Below, piece after piece: positions 33,155 to 43,597 of a stretch of DNA of 64,000 bases. The DNA comes from Didymella arachidicola (lineage: Eukaryota > Ascomycota > Dothideomycetes > Pleosporales > Didymellaceae), in assembly GCA_016630955.3 (NCBI GenBank), contig CM049993.1, forward strand, positions 1,860,001 through 1,924,000, written 5' to 3'. Within the stretch, counting starts at the first letter, position 1. Every line of letters starts with the position of its first letter. A program made the translations under genes and the position numbers. Below the pieces are notes generated by a model. It was not told the DNA's origin. It made no database searches and saw only the letters and a list, made by a program, of their open reading frames with translations.

Positions 33155-34272
33155 ACAACCATGCACTCCACAGTATCGATAGTGCCCTGGAAGTTTATGC
33201 CTGCTCACCCATCGACTCTTTTCGATCATGCTACTGACTACGTTACCATGTAATAAGCTTGAGCAACAGAATCGAAGCTCTCACTATGCCCCAGAGTGGA
33301 GTCTATAACATCGAGTACTACCGCAGTAGAGATAAAAGAAAGCTTATGCCACACGGCAAAGACCCCTCAAAGTTGCTAGAGTGTGCGGAAACTACCGGCT
33401 ACGAAAATCCATGAGGACCAGTCTTTTGTTTCGGGATCTGCATGACGACGAGCTAGCAGCAAGGGTGCATTGCGGTTCCTCTGTCCCACGACAACCTCAC
33501 TGTTCTTTCGTTCACAACCCGCGGAAACTATATCGGTAACATCGAAGTTGCCGTATTCTGAACTCAAAACACTTTCCTGCGCTATAGCGTAGCCTACATG
33601 TAGTGGCTGGACTGTAGAGATGGTAACATTTCATCTGACAGGACAGCTCGGGCGATGCCTTGGTAACCTTGGTATTGATTGATTGATTGATTGATTTAAT
33701 TTATCGTCACTACTGAGTGCAAACGTGGGGTACTATGGACGGGCCAAGCTGTGGATTTATGGTTGCCGTCCTACCTCAGAAGGCCTCTCTTGGTATAATC
33801 AGGCGCTTTCCATGCGATGTATTGTAGAGCTCGCCCACCTTTTGGGGGTCTGCTACCTGGTATTTTCGAGCCTATAGCAGTGCTAAAGATGTGGTTTCAG
33901 TGTGGAAGTATTAACGAATGATAAGGAGGGGCCGTGAGGCCCCTGTGGTTTTTTTGAGAGCTGCTTCGAAACAAACACATCTATCCCACTTATCATCCTT
34001 TCTGATACATCCAATACACTTCGGTACAACATCAGGTAAAATACACTGACATTTTGGGGTGTAAAAAAAACAGAAGAAAGACTGCAATAGCAAGTGTTTT
34101 TATATAGCAATTATATCTATGCTCGACAGTCAAGTGCCGACTGTTAAGGAAGTTCTGTTCCTGTCAACGTTCGTTTATTGTTATCTCAGCGCTACGAGTC
34201 TTCTATACCCGTCGTTCGTGTTGTACAGGGGCTGGCCGAGGGTGGCGTCCCAAAACGGTAATGTGACCAGAA

Positions 34273-34317
34273 TTCCGCGGAAAGCTCCGCATCAAACCAC
34301 TTTCACACTTTCCGCGG
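34273..34317. promoter_or_regulatory. two TTCCGCGG sites upstream of dioxygenase
   Basis: Full palindrome TTCCGCGGAA at 34273-34282 and TTCCGCGG at 34310-34317, about 168-212 bp before the ATG at 34485. Confidence 0.65.
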
Positions 34318-34484
34318 GCCCCTACACTTGTGATGCGAGCACATTGGGGACACTCCGGAACTTGACAACAGCGTATTTCAGGGCATTCTCCAGCACAATG
34401 CAACCTGCGCATAAACCCATCTAAATTCCTGTTCGTGGCCATTCTCAAGCACGAACAGACCACCCATTACCACACCAAATCACG

Positions 34485-36104
34485 ATGGCAACGCTAGGCG
34501 CAGAGATTGTGCACCCTATCTCCGAAGCACAGGCTGAAACGAGCCAGCATAAAAGCCGCTTTGGGCTTCATTCGCCATGGGAGCAATACTATCATCCTAT
34601 CGACACGTTTGCTCAGGGCCGTTTTGAATGCGAACTAGACGAGGTGGTTGTCTTCGGTGAGATCCCAAAAGAGATCAGTGGGACGTGGTACCGCATACTG
34701 GTCGATCCTCACTTTGTACCGTATGAAAATGTTCCTTATGTGGATGGCGATGGGCATATCTGTGCTTTCCGGATTCAAGACGGGAAGATATCTATGAAGA
34801 TCAAATACGTCCACACAGAGAGATGGCTTCTAGAGCGAAAAGCTGGTCGTCGTCTCTTCGGCAACTACAGAAATCCATTCGACAACCACCCATGCGTGCG
34901 GTATGCAAACGACAGTACTGCCAACACCAATATCATCTACTGGGGCGGCGACATCCTGGCATTGGCAGAAAGGGGTCTCCCTTATGCCATTGATCCAGAT
35001 ACCTTGGAAACGAGGGGTCCAGATCCATATGGCGGTCAAGTAGCTGCAAAGACCTTCGCAGCCCATCCCAAAGTCGATCCCCACAAGAATGAGCTGGTCA
35101 CCTGGAGTTACGCTGCAAAGGGCCTCAGTACTCTAGATATATGTACTTACTCAGTTGATCCCACTGGACGTATTCACAACGAAGCCTGGTTCAAGCAGGA
35201 TCTGCATGGTTGGCCACATGATGGTTGGATCACCGACAACTGGATCGTTCTTTCGAACATGCCTTTCGGCGTCAACTCTGACGAGGTTATGAAAGCTGGA
35301 GGGGACTACTGGAAATTCATGCCCGATCAGCCGTCCGAATTCCTGGTCATGCCACGCTACGCAAACAAGCCGGCTCTTCCAGGCTGGAAAGCTGGTGAAA
35401 TGCGCAAGTACACCGCACCGCACGGTCTAATCATCCATACAGGAAATGGATGGGAAGAAGAAGATGGAATACTGAAACTCGAAAGTCATTTTCTCAACAT
35501 CAATGTCTTTCATTTCTGGAACCCGGAGGGTTATAAGGGTCCTCCAGGAGGACCCAATGGTGGCTGGGATCGCTGGACCGTAGATCTTTCTAAACCAAGT
35601 GGAACTGCCTTACCGCCAGCCGAAAGACTGATGGAGGGGATCCTGGATTTTCCCATTTTCGACGAGCGAATGACCGCGCGAAAGACCAAGATCATTTATG
35701 TTGGTGGCATGGCGGCACCCAAAGGTTCCAACGCCCCTCGCTTCAATTCGATCATTAAGTTGAACACTGAAACGGGAGAGAGGGCGAAATTCTATACTGA
35801 CATCGACGGTAGCGTCAGTGAGCCGGCCTACATTCCTAGGGGACCTGATTGTGAAGAAGGTGATGGCTGGCTCATTTTCTACACCAAGAGAGACTCAAGC
35901 CCCAAAGGGGAGCTTGTCATTCTTGACTGCAACGATTTCTCGAAGCCGATTGCCATAGCCGTACTACCTTTCCCAACGAAGAACCAGGTTCACGGGAATT
36001 GGGTACCAAACCCGCATCCTTGGAAGCCACTTCCGTTGTTGTCGGGGCCTATCAAAGATATCACCCCTAGCACAAAGTACTCACAGCTGAATAGAACTAG
36101 CTAA
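34485..36104 (+). CDS. carotenoid/stilbene cleavage dioxygenase
   Basis: A single-exon 539-residue protein of the RPE65/carotenoid cleavage oxygenase family, close in length to fungal stilbene-cleaving enzymes (about 520-540). The four iron-binding His are in recognisable contexts: FAAHPKVDPHKN, GWPHDGWITDNWIV, the NVFHFWNPEGY region and NQVHGNWVPNPH. YADN-type residues NDSTANTNIIYWGGDILALA and PYAIDPDTLETRGPDPYGGQ match the stilbene/lignostilbene subgroup rather than beta-carotene enzymes; that assignment is by eye. These non-haem iron enzymes split the central double bond of stilbenes such as resveratrol into two aromatic aldehydes. No signal peptide. It stands between the divergent transporter and the P450, all with TTCCGCGG upstream. 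Alternative: an apocarotenoid-cleaving enzyme. Confidence 0.92.
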   Translation: MATLGAEIVHPISEAQAETSQHKSRFGLHSPWEQYYHPIDTFAQGRFECELDEVVVFGEIPKEISGTWYRILVDPHFVPYENVPYVDGDGHICAFRIQDGKISMKIKYVHTERWLLERKAGRRLFGNYRNPFDNHPCVRYANDSTANTNIIYWGGDILALAERGLPYAIDPDTLETRGPDPYGGQVAAKTFAAHPKVDPHKNELVTWSYAAKGLSTLDICTYSVDPTGRIHNEAWFKQDLHGWPHDGWITDNWIVLSNMPFGVNSDEVMKAGGDYWKFMPDQPSEFLVMPRYANKPALPGWKAGEMRKYTAPHGLIIHTGNGWEEEDGILKLESHFLNINVFHFWNPEGYKGPPGGPNGGWDRWTVDLSKPSGTALPPAERLMEGILDFPIFDERMTARKTKIIYVGGMAAPKGSNAPRFNSIIKLNTETGERAKFYTDIDGSVSEPAYIPRGPDCEEGDGWLIFYTKRDSSPKGELVILDCNDFSKPIAIAVLPFPTKNQVHGNWVPNPHPWKPLPLLSGPIKDITPSTKYSQLNRTS

Positions 36105-36852
36105 GACCCGAGAAATGTTTGTATTGATCTGAATTTCATCGTTGAACAGTGCATCCTATGTGAGAATAGTACTCTCTCCAGCCGTGACACTTCCTGCGAA
36201 GAATGCAATAGAGACAGTCTTACCGTGCTTTTCGTTATGAGATGGGTATCCAGTCTCACAACAACTACCCTGACGATATAAGGATCAGGCACCCTGTAGA
36301 AGCCGCGACATGATGGGTGTGATTGATTCAAGACCACCTGAGATATCTAACAGGAATCCCATGGGCAAGCAACATCAAACATCTGCACCTTATAAATGCA
36401 ATACAAATACCGGAACGGATTCACAGAGCGAGAATTCAGACAGATTGAGCCGAAGTACCAAGAGTTGTTTCTAAAAGATGCAGGTAAGTTGCTGGTGATG
36501 ATGTCGAGTCACTTTTTCGAGAAGGCTGTTTGTTGTGGGTGAATGTCGCGCAGCTCGGGGGATCCATCTTATTTCGAGAACAATATCAGGCATCTGAGAA
36601 GGTCAAGTGTCTGAAAGTGCGCCGGTGTACCTTCTTTGAACCGAGCTCGAGACAATTGTGTCCGCGGAATTTCTAAATGTCGGTGCACATGCCATGCTTG
36701 TGGCGACTGTGTTCGCACTACCGTAGGCTGGACCGCGGAACGCACGGAATCAACATTATCTTTAACTAGCTAAGTAATGATCTAAAGAACACTACCTGCA
36801 TCCGCTGCACATTTTTTCCATTCGACATTAAGTTGCACAGAGACTTTGCAAG
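36105..36852. other. intergenic region upstream of P450
   Basis: Contains CCGCGGAA at 36662-36669 and 36733-36740, 113-190 bp before the P450 start. No other gene is supported. Confidence 0.5.
36662..36740. promoter_or_regulatory. two CCGCGGAA (TTCCGCGG) sites upstream of P450
   Basis: Copies at 36662-36669 and 36733-36740, both in the opposite orientation to most other sites of the cluster. Confidence 0.62.
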
Positions 36853-38518
36853 ATGCTTTTCACACTGCAACACTTGAGCTTGCCTGGTTTGATCGCTGCC
36901 TTGACTACTCTCTTCGTTCTGTACTATCTAATTGGGCCTATCTTCGACCCCCTCCGTGAGATTCCAGGCCCAAGACTCACCAGATACACTCGCTTGTGGG
37001 AGCTGTATCATGCCTGGCAAGGTCGCCTGGAACAAGTTCACATTGCTTTACATAAACAATATGGTATCCTGAACGGCCCAAAAGAAACAACCTGCAGGAA
37101 TTTTGCTAATTTTTCCAGGTCCTATCGTTAGGATAGCACCCAATCGCTACAGCATCAATGATCAGAAAGCCGTTCGCACAATCTACGGCTCCGGCTCCAA
37201 GTTCAGGAAATCCGATTACTACAACGTCTTTGGTCCGCCCACCGTGAACCAGGGCAAGGATGTCTTCTCTGAAACAAGCATTGAAAAACATGCCAGCGAA
37301 CGGCGAAAGCAGTCTCATATGTATGCTATGAGTTCGTTAGTGTCTTACGAGCCCTTCGTTGACAAGGTCAACGGCCAACTCATGGCAAAGTTGACCGATC
37401 ATGCTCGAGCTGGTCGTACGTTTGATTTGTTCACCTGGATGCAATTTTATGCATTTGATGTGATTGGCGAGATCACCTTTGGGAGATCACTTGGCCTACT
37501 CGAGGCCGGATACGACAAAGATGGGCTTCTCCACGCTGCCCACACGGCAAACTCGGTCTACGGCTTCCTGGTGGGCATAGTCCATGATCTTCATCCATGG
37601 ATTTTACGGTTGCACAGTCTCATACCATACGACAGCCATTGGCGAATTCTAATACGCGTGGCCCTGAGGGAGCTTGGTATTCGGATGCAAGGAAGCGCTG
37701 GCCCCAGCGACCGAAGGGATTTTATTGATAAATGCATCGAGCAAAGCAAAGCTGGTAAAATGGATCACAACAGCATGGTGCAAATAATAGCTACAAATGT
37801 GGGCGCTGGCTCTGACACAACTGGGATCAGCTTGACGGCAATTGTTTACTATCTGATGAAGAACCCAGATTGCTTGCGTAAGCTCCGCGAAGAAATTGAC
37901 GCAGCAGCTCGGGAAGGAACAATCTCTGATCCTGTCACTTTCCAGGAGGGGCAGAAGCTACAGTACATGCAGGCTACCATCAAAGAAGCGCTGCGCCTCC
38001 ATCCGGCTATTGGACAAATTCTTAGCAGAGTGGTTCCCGAGGGCGGTGCGGAGCTTGCTGGGAGACATTTTCCACAAGGCGTAAGTTCCAACCCCAGAGT
38101 TCAACACATGAAAGCACAGCCACTGACAAAATCATGCACAACAGACTGTTGTAGGTATAAATCCATGGGTCGCTCACAGCGACGAAGATGTCTGGGGCGC
38201 AGACTTGAACGAGTTTCGACCAGAACGTTGGCTGGAAAGCAAGGAAAAAGTTGCCGTCCTGGAGCAGCACATGCTATCAGTAAGTGCCTTCTACACGGAC
38301 ATTGTTTCTAGAAGACGTCTTACTAATTTCGTGTCTAGTTCGGTGCTGGGTCAAGAACTTGCATCGGCAAAAACATATCGCTCCTTGAGATGACTAAAGT
38401 TCTGCCGCAGCTCGTACGAAAGTTCGACTTTGTCACAGCAGGCCCCAGTGAGTGGAAGATTCAGAACGGGTGGTTTGTAAAGCAGTACATCTCGGTGAAG
38501 GCTATCGAAAGGCCGTAG
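36853..38518 (+). CDS. cytochrome P450, pisatin-demethylase-like
   Basis: Four exons (36853-37063, 37119-38080, 38145-38279, 38339-38518) give 495 residues in frame. An N-terminal membrane anchor (LPGLIAALTTLFVLYYLIG) is followed by the proline-rich REIPGPRLTRYTRLWELYH. The I-helix motif is NVGAGSDTTGIS, the K-helix ExxR is KEALRLHP, the PERF-type block is FRPERW and the haem loop is FGAGSRTCIGKN, with the Cys ligand. GPIVRIAPNRYSIND and SGSKFRKSDYYNVF are typical of the fungal pisatin demethylase / CYP57-like group, by eye. Enzymes of that group demethylate or hydroxylate plant phytoalexins in the ER membrane. Here O-demethylation or ring hydroxylation before or after double-bond cleavage is a fair guess. 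All catalytic motifs are intact. Confidence 0.93.
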
Positions 38519-39169
38519 GCAGAACAGAGTGTCTCGTAATGCTTGTAACCGGTCACAGTCATTCGTACAGGATGATATATCGTCACTCAGGCTTGAAGTG
38601 TACATTAATGGCTTCCGCGATGTTCCAAAGCAATCGAGTCATGCTTCCATAAACGTAAAGGCTGTTTGCTTCGATACACTGGTGACCTAAACTTTGTAGG
38701 TACTAACGCCCCACTTCGTGCTCATCGATCGCTTTCCGCTCCTACCTTAGATACTCAAATTGTTCATGTGGTATTACCCTGCGAGCAGTAATGTCTTTTG
38801 TCCCGTGAACTAAAATTCGGTAGAGAATATGACAACAAGTTCTATGCACTAAAAGGATACATCTGCGGAACCGCCTTCGTTCATGATAGGCCTCGCCACT
38901 ATCTTGCAACGTTTCCCTATGTGCAGTGCAAATACAATGAGGCCATGTCGGACCCTGTAGCAGCCAGGTGTTAAATTTGTGTGAAACCACACTTCTGCGC
39001 AGGAGTCTTCGTGTTGAAGTAACATGTACAAGCCAGCTTCAATCAAAGACTATGTGAGTAACACTAGGCCAACTCCCTTTTGAACAGTCCCTTCCCTCAC
39101 TTGCATTGAGACAACGTGATCAAGCGCTTCGTCCAAAATACCTAGGTAACGACACGGAAAGTTCATAAC
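38519..39169. other. intergenic, cluster right border
   Basis: No frame supported and no TTCCGCGG site, in contrast to the block to its left. I take this as the right border of the cluster. Confidence 0.4.
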
Positions 39170-39981
39170 ATGTTGTATGTTCATGTACACAAGCCACGAG
39201 GCTTACTGACCCTGTTAGCTGGTGTGACCGCTGCGGTCGATCCTTCCAGACGCACTGGTCCTACAGTCAACATGATCGACACTCGTCGCACCACTGGGAG
39301 TGTCCCGCGCAGTGCGGCGAGGATCGCGTCGACCGGGATGACTTGGTGGCACACTGTGAAGAATATCAATGTGCCACCGTCTGCCGTGGGTACAACGGCG
39401 GCGCGGGCAAACATTTTGCAGACTCTGACGAGTACTTGGAGCACGTCGACCTTCAAAACGTCTGCACGCAATGCGATCGCCATTTTGAAAGCGCCGACAA
39501 CCTGTACCAGGTATACAAACATCCAAGACAAACGACGGCATAGCGCTGACTGCCTCAGCACAAACTCTCCCACCGCAGCCTCGCATTCGAGTGTCTGAAA
39601 TGCGATCGTGAATTCAAGACCTACGGCGGCATGGTACGGAATCTCCAGCCTCATGGATTCAGCTCCATTTCCTAACACCAGCAGATTATTCACCTCGAGT
39701 CAGGCTGCTGCAGCAATGTTGATCGCGATACTCTCAACACCTTGGCATCTCAGTGCAACAGATCCCACGAGTTTATCCTGAGCGAGTACGAAGACTACCT
39801 TCGCGACGGTGACCTCGAGTACTACCATGGCAATTTCAATCCATACTACTGTCCAATCTGCGACGCAGAAGTGCCAAGACGATCCAGTCTGTTTCAGCAT
39901 GTGGAGTCGCGGGCTTACGAGCAGACGCTAGATGAGGGGGTTATCGGGACGCTGCGCAGGTATCTGGCGAACTATGTTTAG
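39170..39981 (+). CDS. C2H2 zinc-finger protein, four exons (222 aa)
   Basis: Exons 39170-39174, 39219-39510, 39559-39633 and 39685-39981 join in one frame. The first exon is only five bases (ATG TT); a GTATGT donor and a CTGAC...GTTAG acceptor then complete MFWCDRCGRSF. Successive finger-like units follow: CDRCGRSFQTHWSYSQHDRH, CTQCDRHFESADNLYQHKLS (CX2CX12H), CLKCDREFKTYGGM-IIHLES (CX2CX12H, last ligand Cys) and CPICDAEVPRRSSLFQHVES. The last part is acidic with LSEYEDYLRDGDLEYYHGNF. Proteins of this type in fungi are poorly characterised and probably nucleic-acid binding. No cluster motif lies upstream, so it is probably not part of the neighbouring regulon. Confidence 0.75.
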
Positions 39982-40430
39982 CGTCCGGTCCGTAGTTGGT
40001 CCTTTGAGAGGTAGGAATGTGTGTAATGGAGAATTAGGCCAGATTGTCCAAGTAGCTCAGTTGAATGGATGGCAGTGTGGTGAAGGTCAGTGCCATGAGG
40101 TGGGTCCGGCGTCGGAGTCTGTGTAATATACTTTGTCTGATGCCCTCATCCTCTAAACCAAATTACCAGGGACCTTCTCGAGCATACAGGTACGGAGAGA
40201 TGAATGCCACTGCAGCATCCAGCCGCAAATAGCTCTCAGTCATTTGTTTATAGCAAGCTGTCTTTCACCTCCGCCCCGCTCACCGAACACCAATCTTTTG
40301 ATTTCTGGGTTTCCTTCACAGAAGCCCCAAAAATCACAGCAAACGATCTGGCTCACTGCGGCCACTCTGGGAGTACCTCTAACGTCCGCCTAGGCCCCCT
40401 GCGCGACGCGCAAGGAGCTTAATAGGATGG
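39982..40430. other. intergenic, nothing supported
   Basis: Between the C2H2 gene and a LINE fragment. No gene or repeat boundary is seen, though the fragment's 5' UTR may begin here. Confidence 0.35.
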
Positions 40431-40963
40431 CAGAGTCTCCCTCCTCCCATCACACAGGGTCCCCAGACCCTAAGTCCCCTCAGCAGCTTAATACCTGCGC
40501 CTCAAGACGGCTTTAGAAGGATGTGCATCACCAGGCACCCCCGCTGAGCCGCCAGAACCCCGGTGGGGGCGCTCCCAAACCTCGAGTCTCTGATGCCGTC
40601 CAACGCCACATCACCGAGACTCAGCAGATCACCCAGCTATGGAACACCATCACTGCTGCCTTCGCAGCGGCCGTAGATCAACACGCGCAGAGCTACACTA
40701 ACCCCAAAGAAGCTAGTGTCGCAGAGGCGCTGCAGCAGAAGGTCATCCACGCCCTGACCTCCCTCTCCCCAAGCAACTCTCCCAGCAGCTCCCGCTGGGG
40801 CAGCGATGCCAGCTACAGCAACTCCACGAGCCAGGACCCGGAACGCCGCTCTTGGGCGGACGTAGCCAGAGACCCCCAAACGTTGGATAGGGGCACTAGC
40901 CGACCCCTAATCCCTGCTAGACCGCGGCCTGCCCCGCTAGCTAAGCTAAAAGAAGACAACTAG
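40428..40963 (+). pseudogene. LINE ORF1 fragment (second Tad-like family)
   Basis: The frame opens near 40428 (MAESPSSHHTGSPDPKSP), is interrupted by a TAG at about 40514-40516, and continues to 40963. It carries the Pro/Ser-rich N-terminus and the motif ERRSWADVARDPQ usual at the start of Tad-clade ORF1 proteins. No zinc knuckles follow, so only the N-terminal ~170 residues survive. It differs from the LINE at 1-2662. The sequence turns AT-rich right after it and a pogo element begins 50 bp later. Confidence 0.55.
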
Positions 40964-41014
40964 ATCCTTATTACTATCTCTAACCTAGTAATATAACTAT
41001 AATAACCCTTACTA

Positions 41015-42879
41015 ACGTACATCACGGGCGAGCGGCGCACATGGGCGAGCGGCGCACTTTTGCCAAGACCCTACCAAAACACCAACCTCTACTAATGCCT
41101 CCACAAAAACAACAGACAGACGCGTTAAAAGAAGCTCAGATACAGCTTGCAATCCAAGCTCTTAAACAAGACCCTAATCTCTCTGTTCGACGCGCTGCAG
41201 CTATCTTCAGCGCCCCTGAAACAACACTACGCGCAAGACGCGCCGGACGACCTTCACGCATTGATACTATGGCCAACTCACGAAATCTAACCAATACTAA
41301 GGAGGAGGTGATTGTTACGCATATACTTGAGCTCTCTAAGCAAGGACGGCCTCCCCGGCTTGCAGATGTGACTGATATCGCCAATTCTCTGCGGAAAGAG
41401 CGCGGTTTGGCCCCTGTTGGCTCAAACTGGGCCAGCACGTTCGTTTCGCGCCAGGAGGAGCTCAAAGTGGTCTTCAATCGCAAGTACAACTACAAGAGAG
41501 CCCTCTGCGAAGATCCTGAGGTTATACAGGGTTGGTTTGACCTTGTAGCCAACACCAAAGCTAAGTATGGCATCTAGGACGACGACACGTACAACTTCGA
41601 CGAGACAGGCTTCATGATGGGCCAGATAAGCTCCGGAGCAGTCGTCACAGCTTCAGAGAACCGTGGACGGGCAAAAGCGGTCCAGCCAGGCAATCGCGAG
41701 TGGGTAACGGTCATCCAGGGCATTAATGCCACAGGGTGGGCAATCCCGCCCTACATCATCTTCAAAGCCCGCCGCCACCAGTCCAACTGGTACAAAGATG
41801 ATGACCTGCCCCAGGATTGGACTGTTGCTGTCTCTGAGAACGGCTAGACTACTAACGAGCTTGGTTTTAACTGGTTGAAGCACTTTAACAGGCATACAAA
41901 GGCGCGTACTGTTAGCAGCCACCGGTTGCTGATTATTGATGGTTATAGGAGCCATAACACTGCAGAATTCGCGCAATACTGCAAGGATCAGAAGATTATG
42001 ATCCTATGCATGCCTCCGCACTCATCGCACCTCCTTCAGCCACTTGATGTGGCTTGTTTTGGCCCTCTAAAGAAGGCGTACGGGGATGAGGTCAATCAAC
42101 TTATACATAACCAGATTAACTACATTACAAAGCAGGAGTTCCTCCTATGCTTTATAGCAGCTTATAACAAAGCTATAACCTCTAGCAACATCTAGGGAGG
42201 GTTCCGAGGGGCCGGATTGGCTCCGTTTGACCTAGATCGCGTTATATCAACCCTGAATGTGAGGCTGCGCACCCCATCGCCATCACTCCCCCAAAACAGC
42301 CCGCTCTAGCAGTCGCAAACCCCAAGCAATACCCTAGAATTCGGGTCCTAATCAACGCTTGTGAAGAAGAGGATTTAGAGGCATATAGACAGCTTACCAA
42401 CCTCTATGGTTGAAGCGTTTGAGAAGGTCTCAAAGGGGGCAGCAATTGTTGCGCACAAGCTGGCTTTGGCACAACGGGAGAACGCTGCGCTTCACGCAGC
42501 TCTAGCAGCTGCTACAGAACGTAGATCGCGCAAAAGAAGGCATATCCAGACAGAGGGAAGCCTCACGGTTAAAGAGGGCCAGCGGCGGACTACTCTATTA
42601 GAGTTTAGCGCGCGTAGTGATGGAAAGAAGAGGAAGACGCAGGTGCGTGCTGAAGGAGGTGAACCATCCCAACGACGCTGTGGACGGTGCGGAGAGGGTG
42701 GGCACAACGCACGAACGTGCAATAATAGAGCAGAAGAGGTCCTTAAGTAATATTACAGCTTGTTTTGCCTTATGCAGGGCTAATTTGTAGTGTTCTGGGC
42801 CATAATGTAGGTGTTTTTGGTAGGGTCTTGGCAAAAGTGCGCCGCTCGCCTATGTACGCCGCTCGCCCGTAATGTACGT
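41015..42879 (+). mobile_element. Fot1/pogo-like transposon, copy 1 (1865 bp)
   Basis: Flanked by TA on both sides (41013-41014 and 42880-42881). The inverted ends start ACGTACAT, contain two direct copies of GGGCGAGCGGCGCAC in each end, and finish with the box TTTTGCCAAGACC. A few mismatches between the ends (for example GGCGTAC in the right end) show decay. The inside encodes one broken transposase. Confidence 0.92.
41095..42750 (+). pseudogene. pogo transposase, copy 1, broken
   Basis: The frame matches the intact copies throughout but has several stops: TAG at 41575-41577 after AKYGI, TAG in SENG-stop-TTNEL near 41845, TAG in SSNI-stop-GGFRGAG near 42193, and more between 42306 and 42378. 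All sit where intact copies have Gln or Trp codons, so C-to-T or G-to-A changes explain them. The psq-like HTH, the Tc5-type HTH, FDETGF and LLQPLDVACFG are still recognisable, and the C-terminal CCHC knuckle (CGRCGEGGHNARTC) remains. Confidence 0.9.
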
Positions 42880-43137
42880 TATTTATAGTAAGGTAGGCTA
42901 TATATAGAAGTATAGAAGAACTTACTTTCTAGAACATCTCTACTATATTACTAATTAAAATAGGCTAGGTAATTATACTAGTAAGTAGAATAATTAGAGA
43001 CTAACTTCTAACCTAAGAAAACTAGAAGCTTATAGTAAAAGCTCTAAGTAAAGATACTATTAGAACTCTAGAATACTAGATTAACTATACTATATAAAAA
43101 GTACTAAGCTCTTTTTAAATTCTAGATAGTACTAAAC
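42880..43137. repeat. AT-rich RIP-type relic
   Basis: Very AT-rich DNA with abundant TA steps and no frame, between pogo copy 1 and the decayed LTR. Its parent repeat is not recognisable. Confidence 0.5.
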
Positions 43138-43577
43138 TATTAAAGTTATACTTTAAGTAAAGCTTATAAGTACTAATTCTATTAGTTTTTAAAGATAAGT
43201 ATAGTAATAGAAAGCTAAATAGGTTAAGTTATAGTAAGGTATATAGATATAATCTATTAGCCTTAAGAGTAGAAGTAATAATAAGTAGTATAGAGTAGAC
43301 TATCTAGCTTAAAGGTTAGGTTTAAGATCTAAAGATAAACTTAATAACTTAAGTTAAATATAAACTTTAAAAGTAGTATTTCTATATACTATATATATAA
43401 AGGTGTTCTATTCTTATTCTATTATTCTATAGCTATTCTAACTTAGTACTCTCTAGAATATTATAAGATTCTTTAGAATATTATATAACTTATTCTATAG
43501 TAGTATTCTACTAAGAATTTAGAATATAAGAGGTTATATTATTATTAGTTCTTAATACTAACCTTCTTAAAGGCCTA
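43138..43577 (-). repeat. RIP-decayed solo LTR, left part
   Basis: Aligns base by base with the well preserved LTR at 58617-59124: TGTTGAAGTCGTACTTTAAG there reads TATTAAAGTTATACTTTAAG here. Almost every difference is C to T or G to A. The remaining end of the same LTR is at 52673-52746, beyond the nested elements. Confidence 0.88.
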
Positions 43578-43597
43578 ACGTACATCACGGGCGAACG

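Larger units (their letters stand above)
32974..34484. other. divergent intergenic region, transporter / dioxygenase
   Basis: Non-coding DNA holding four TTCCGCGG sites and a (TTGA)n microsatellite at about 33673-33697. No supported gene in between. Confidence 0.45.

Noticed and set aside
42880..43577. Centromere or origin-like AT-rich block
   Set aside because: Most of it aligns with a normal LTR after allowing C-to-T and G-to-A changes, so RIP explains the AT content.
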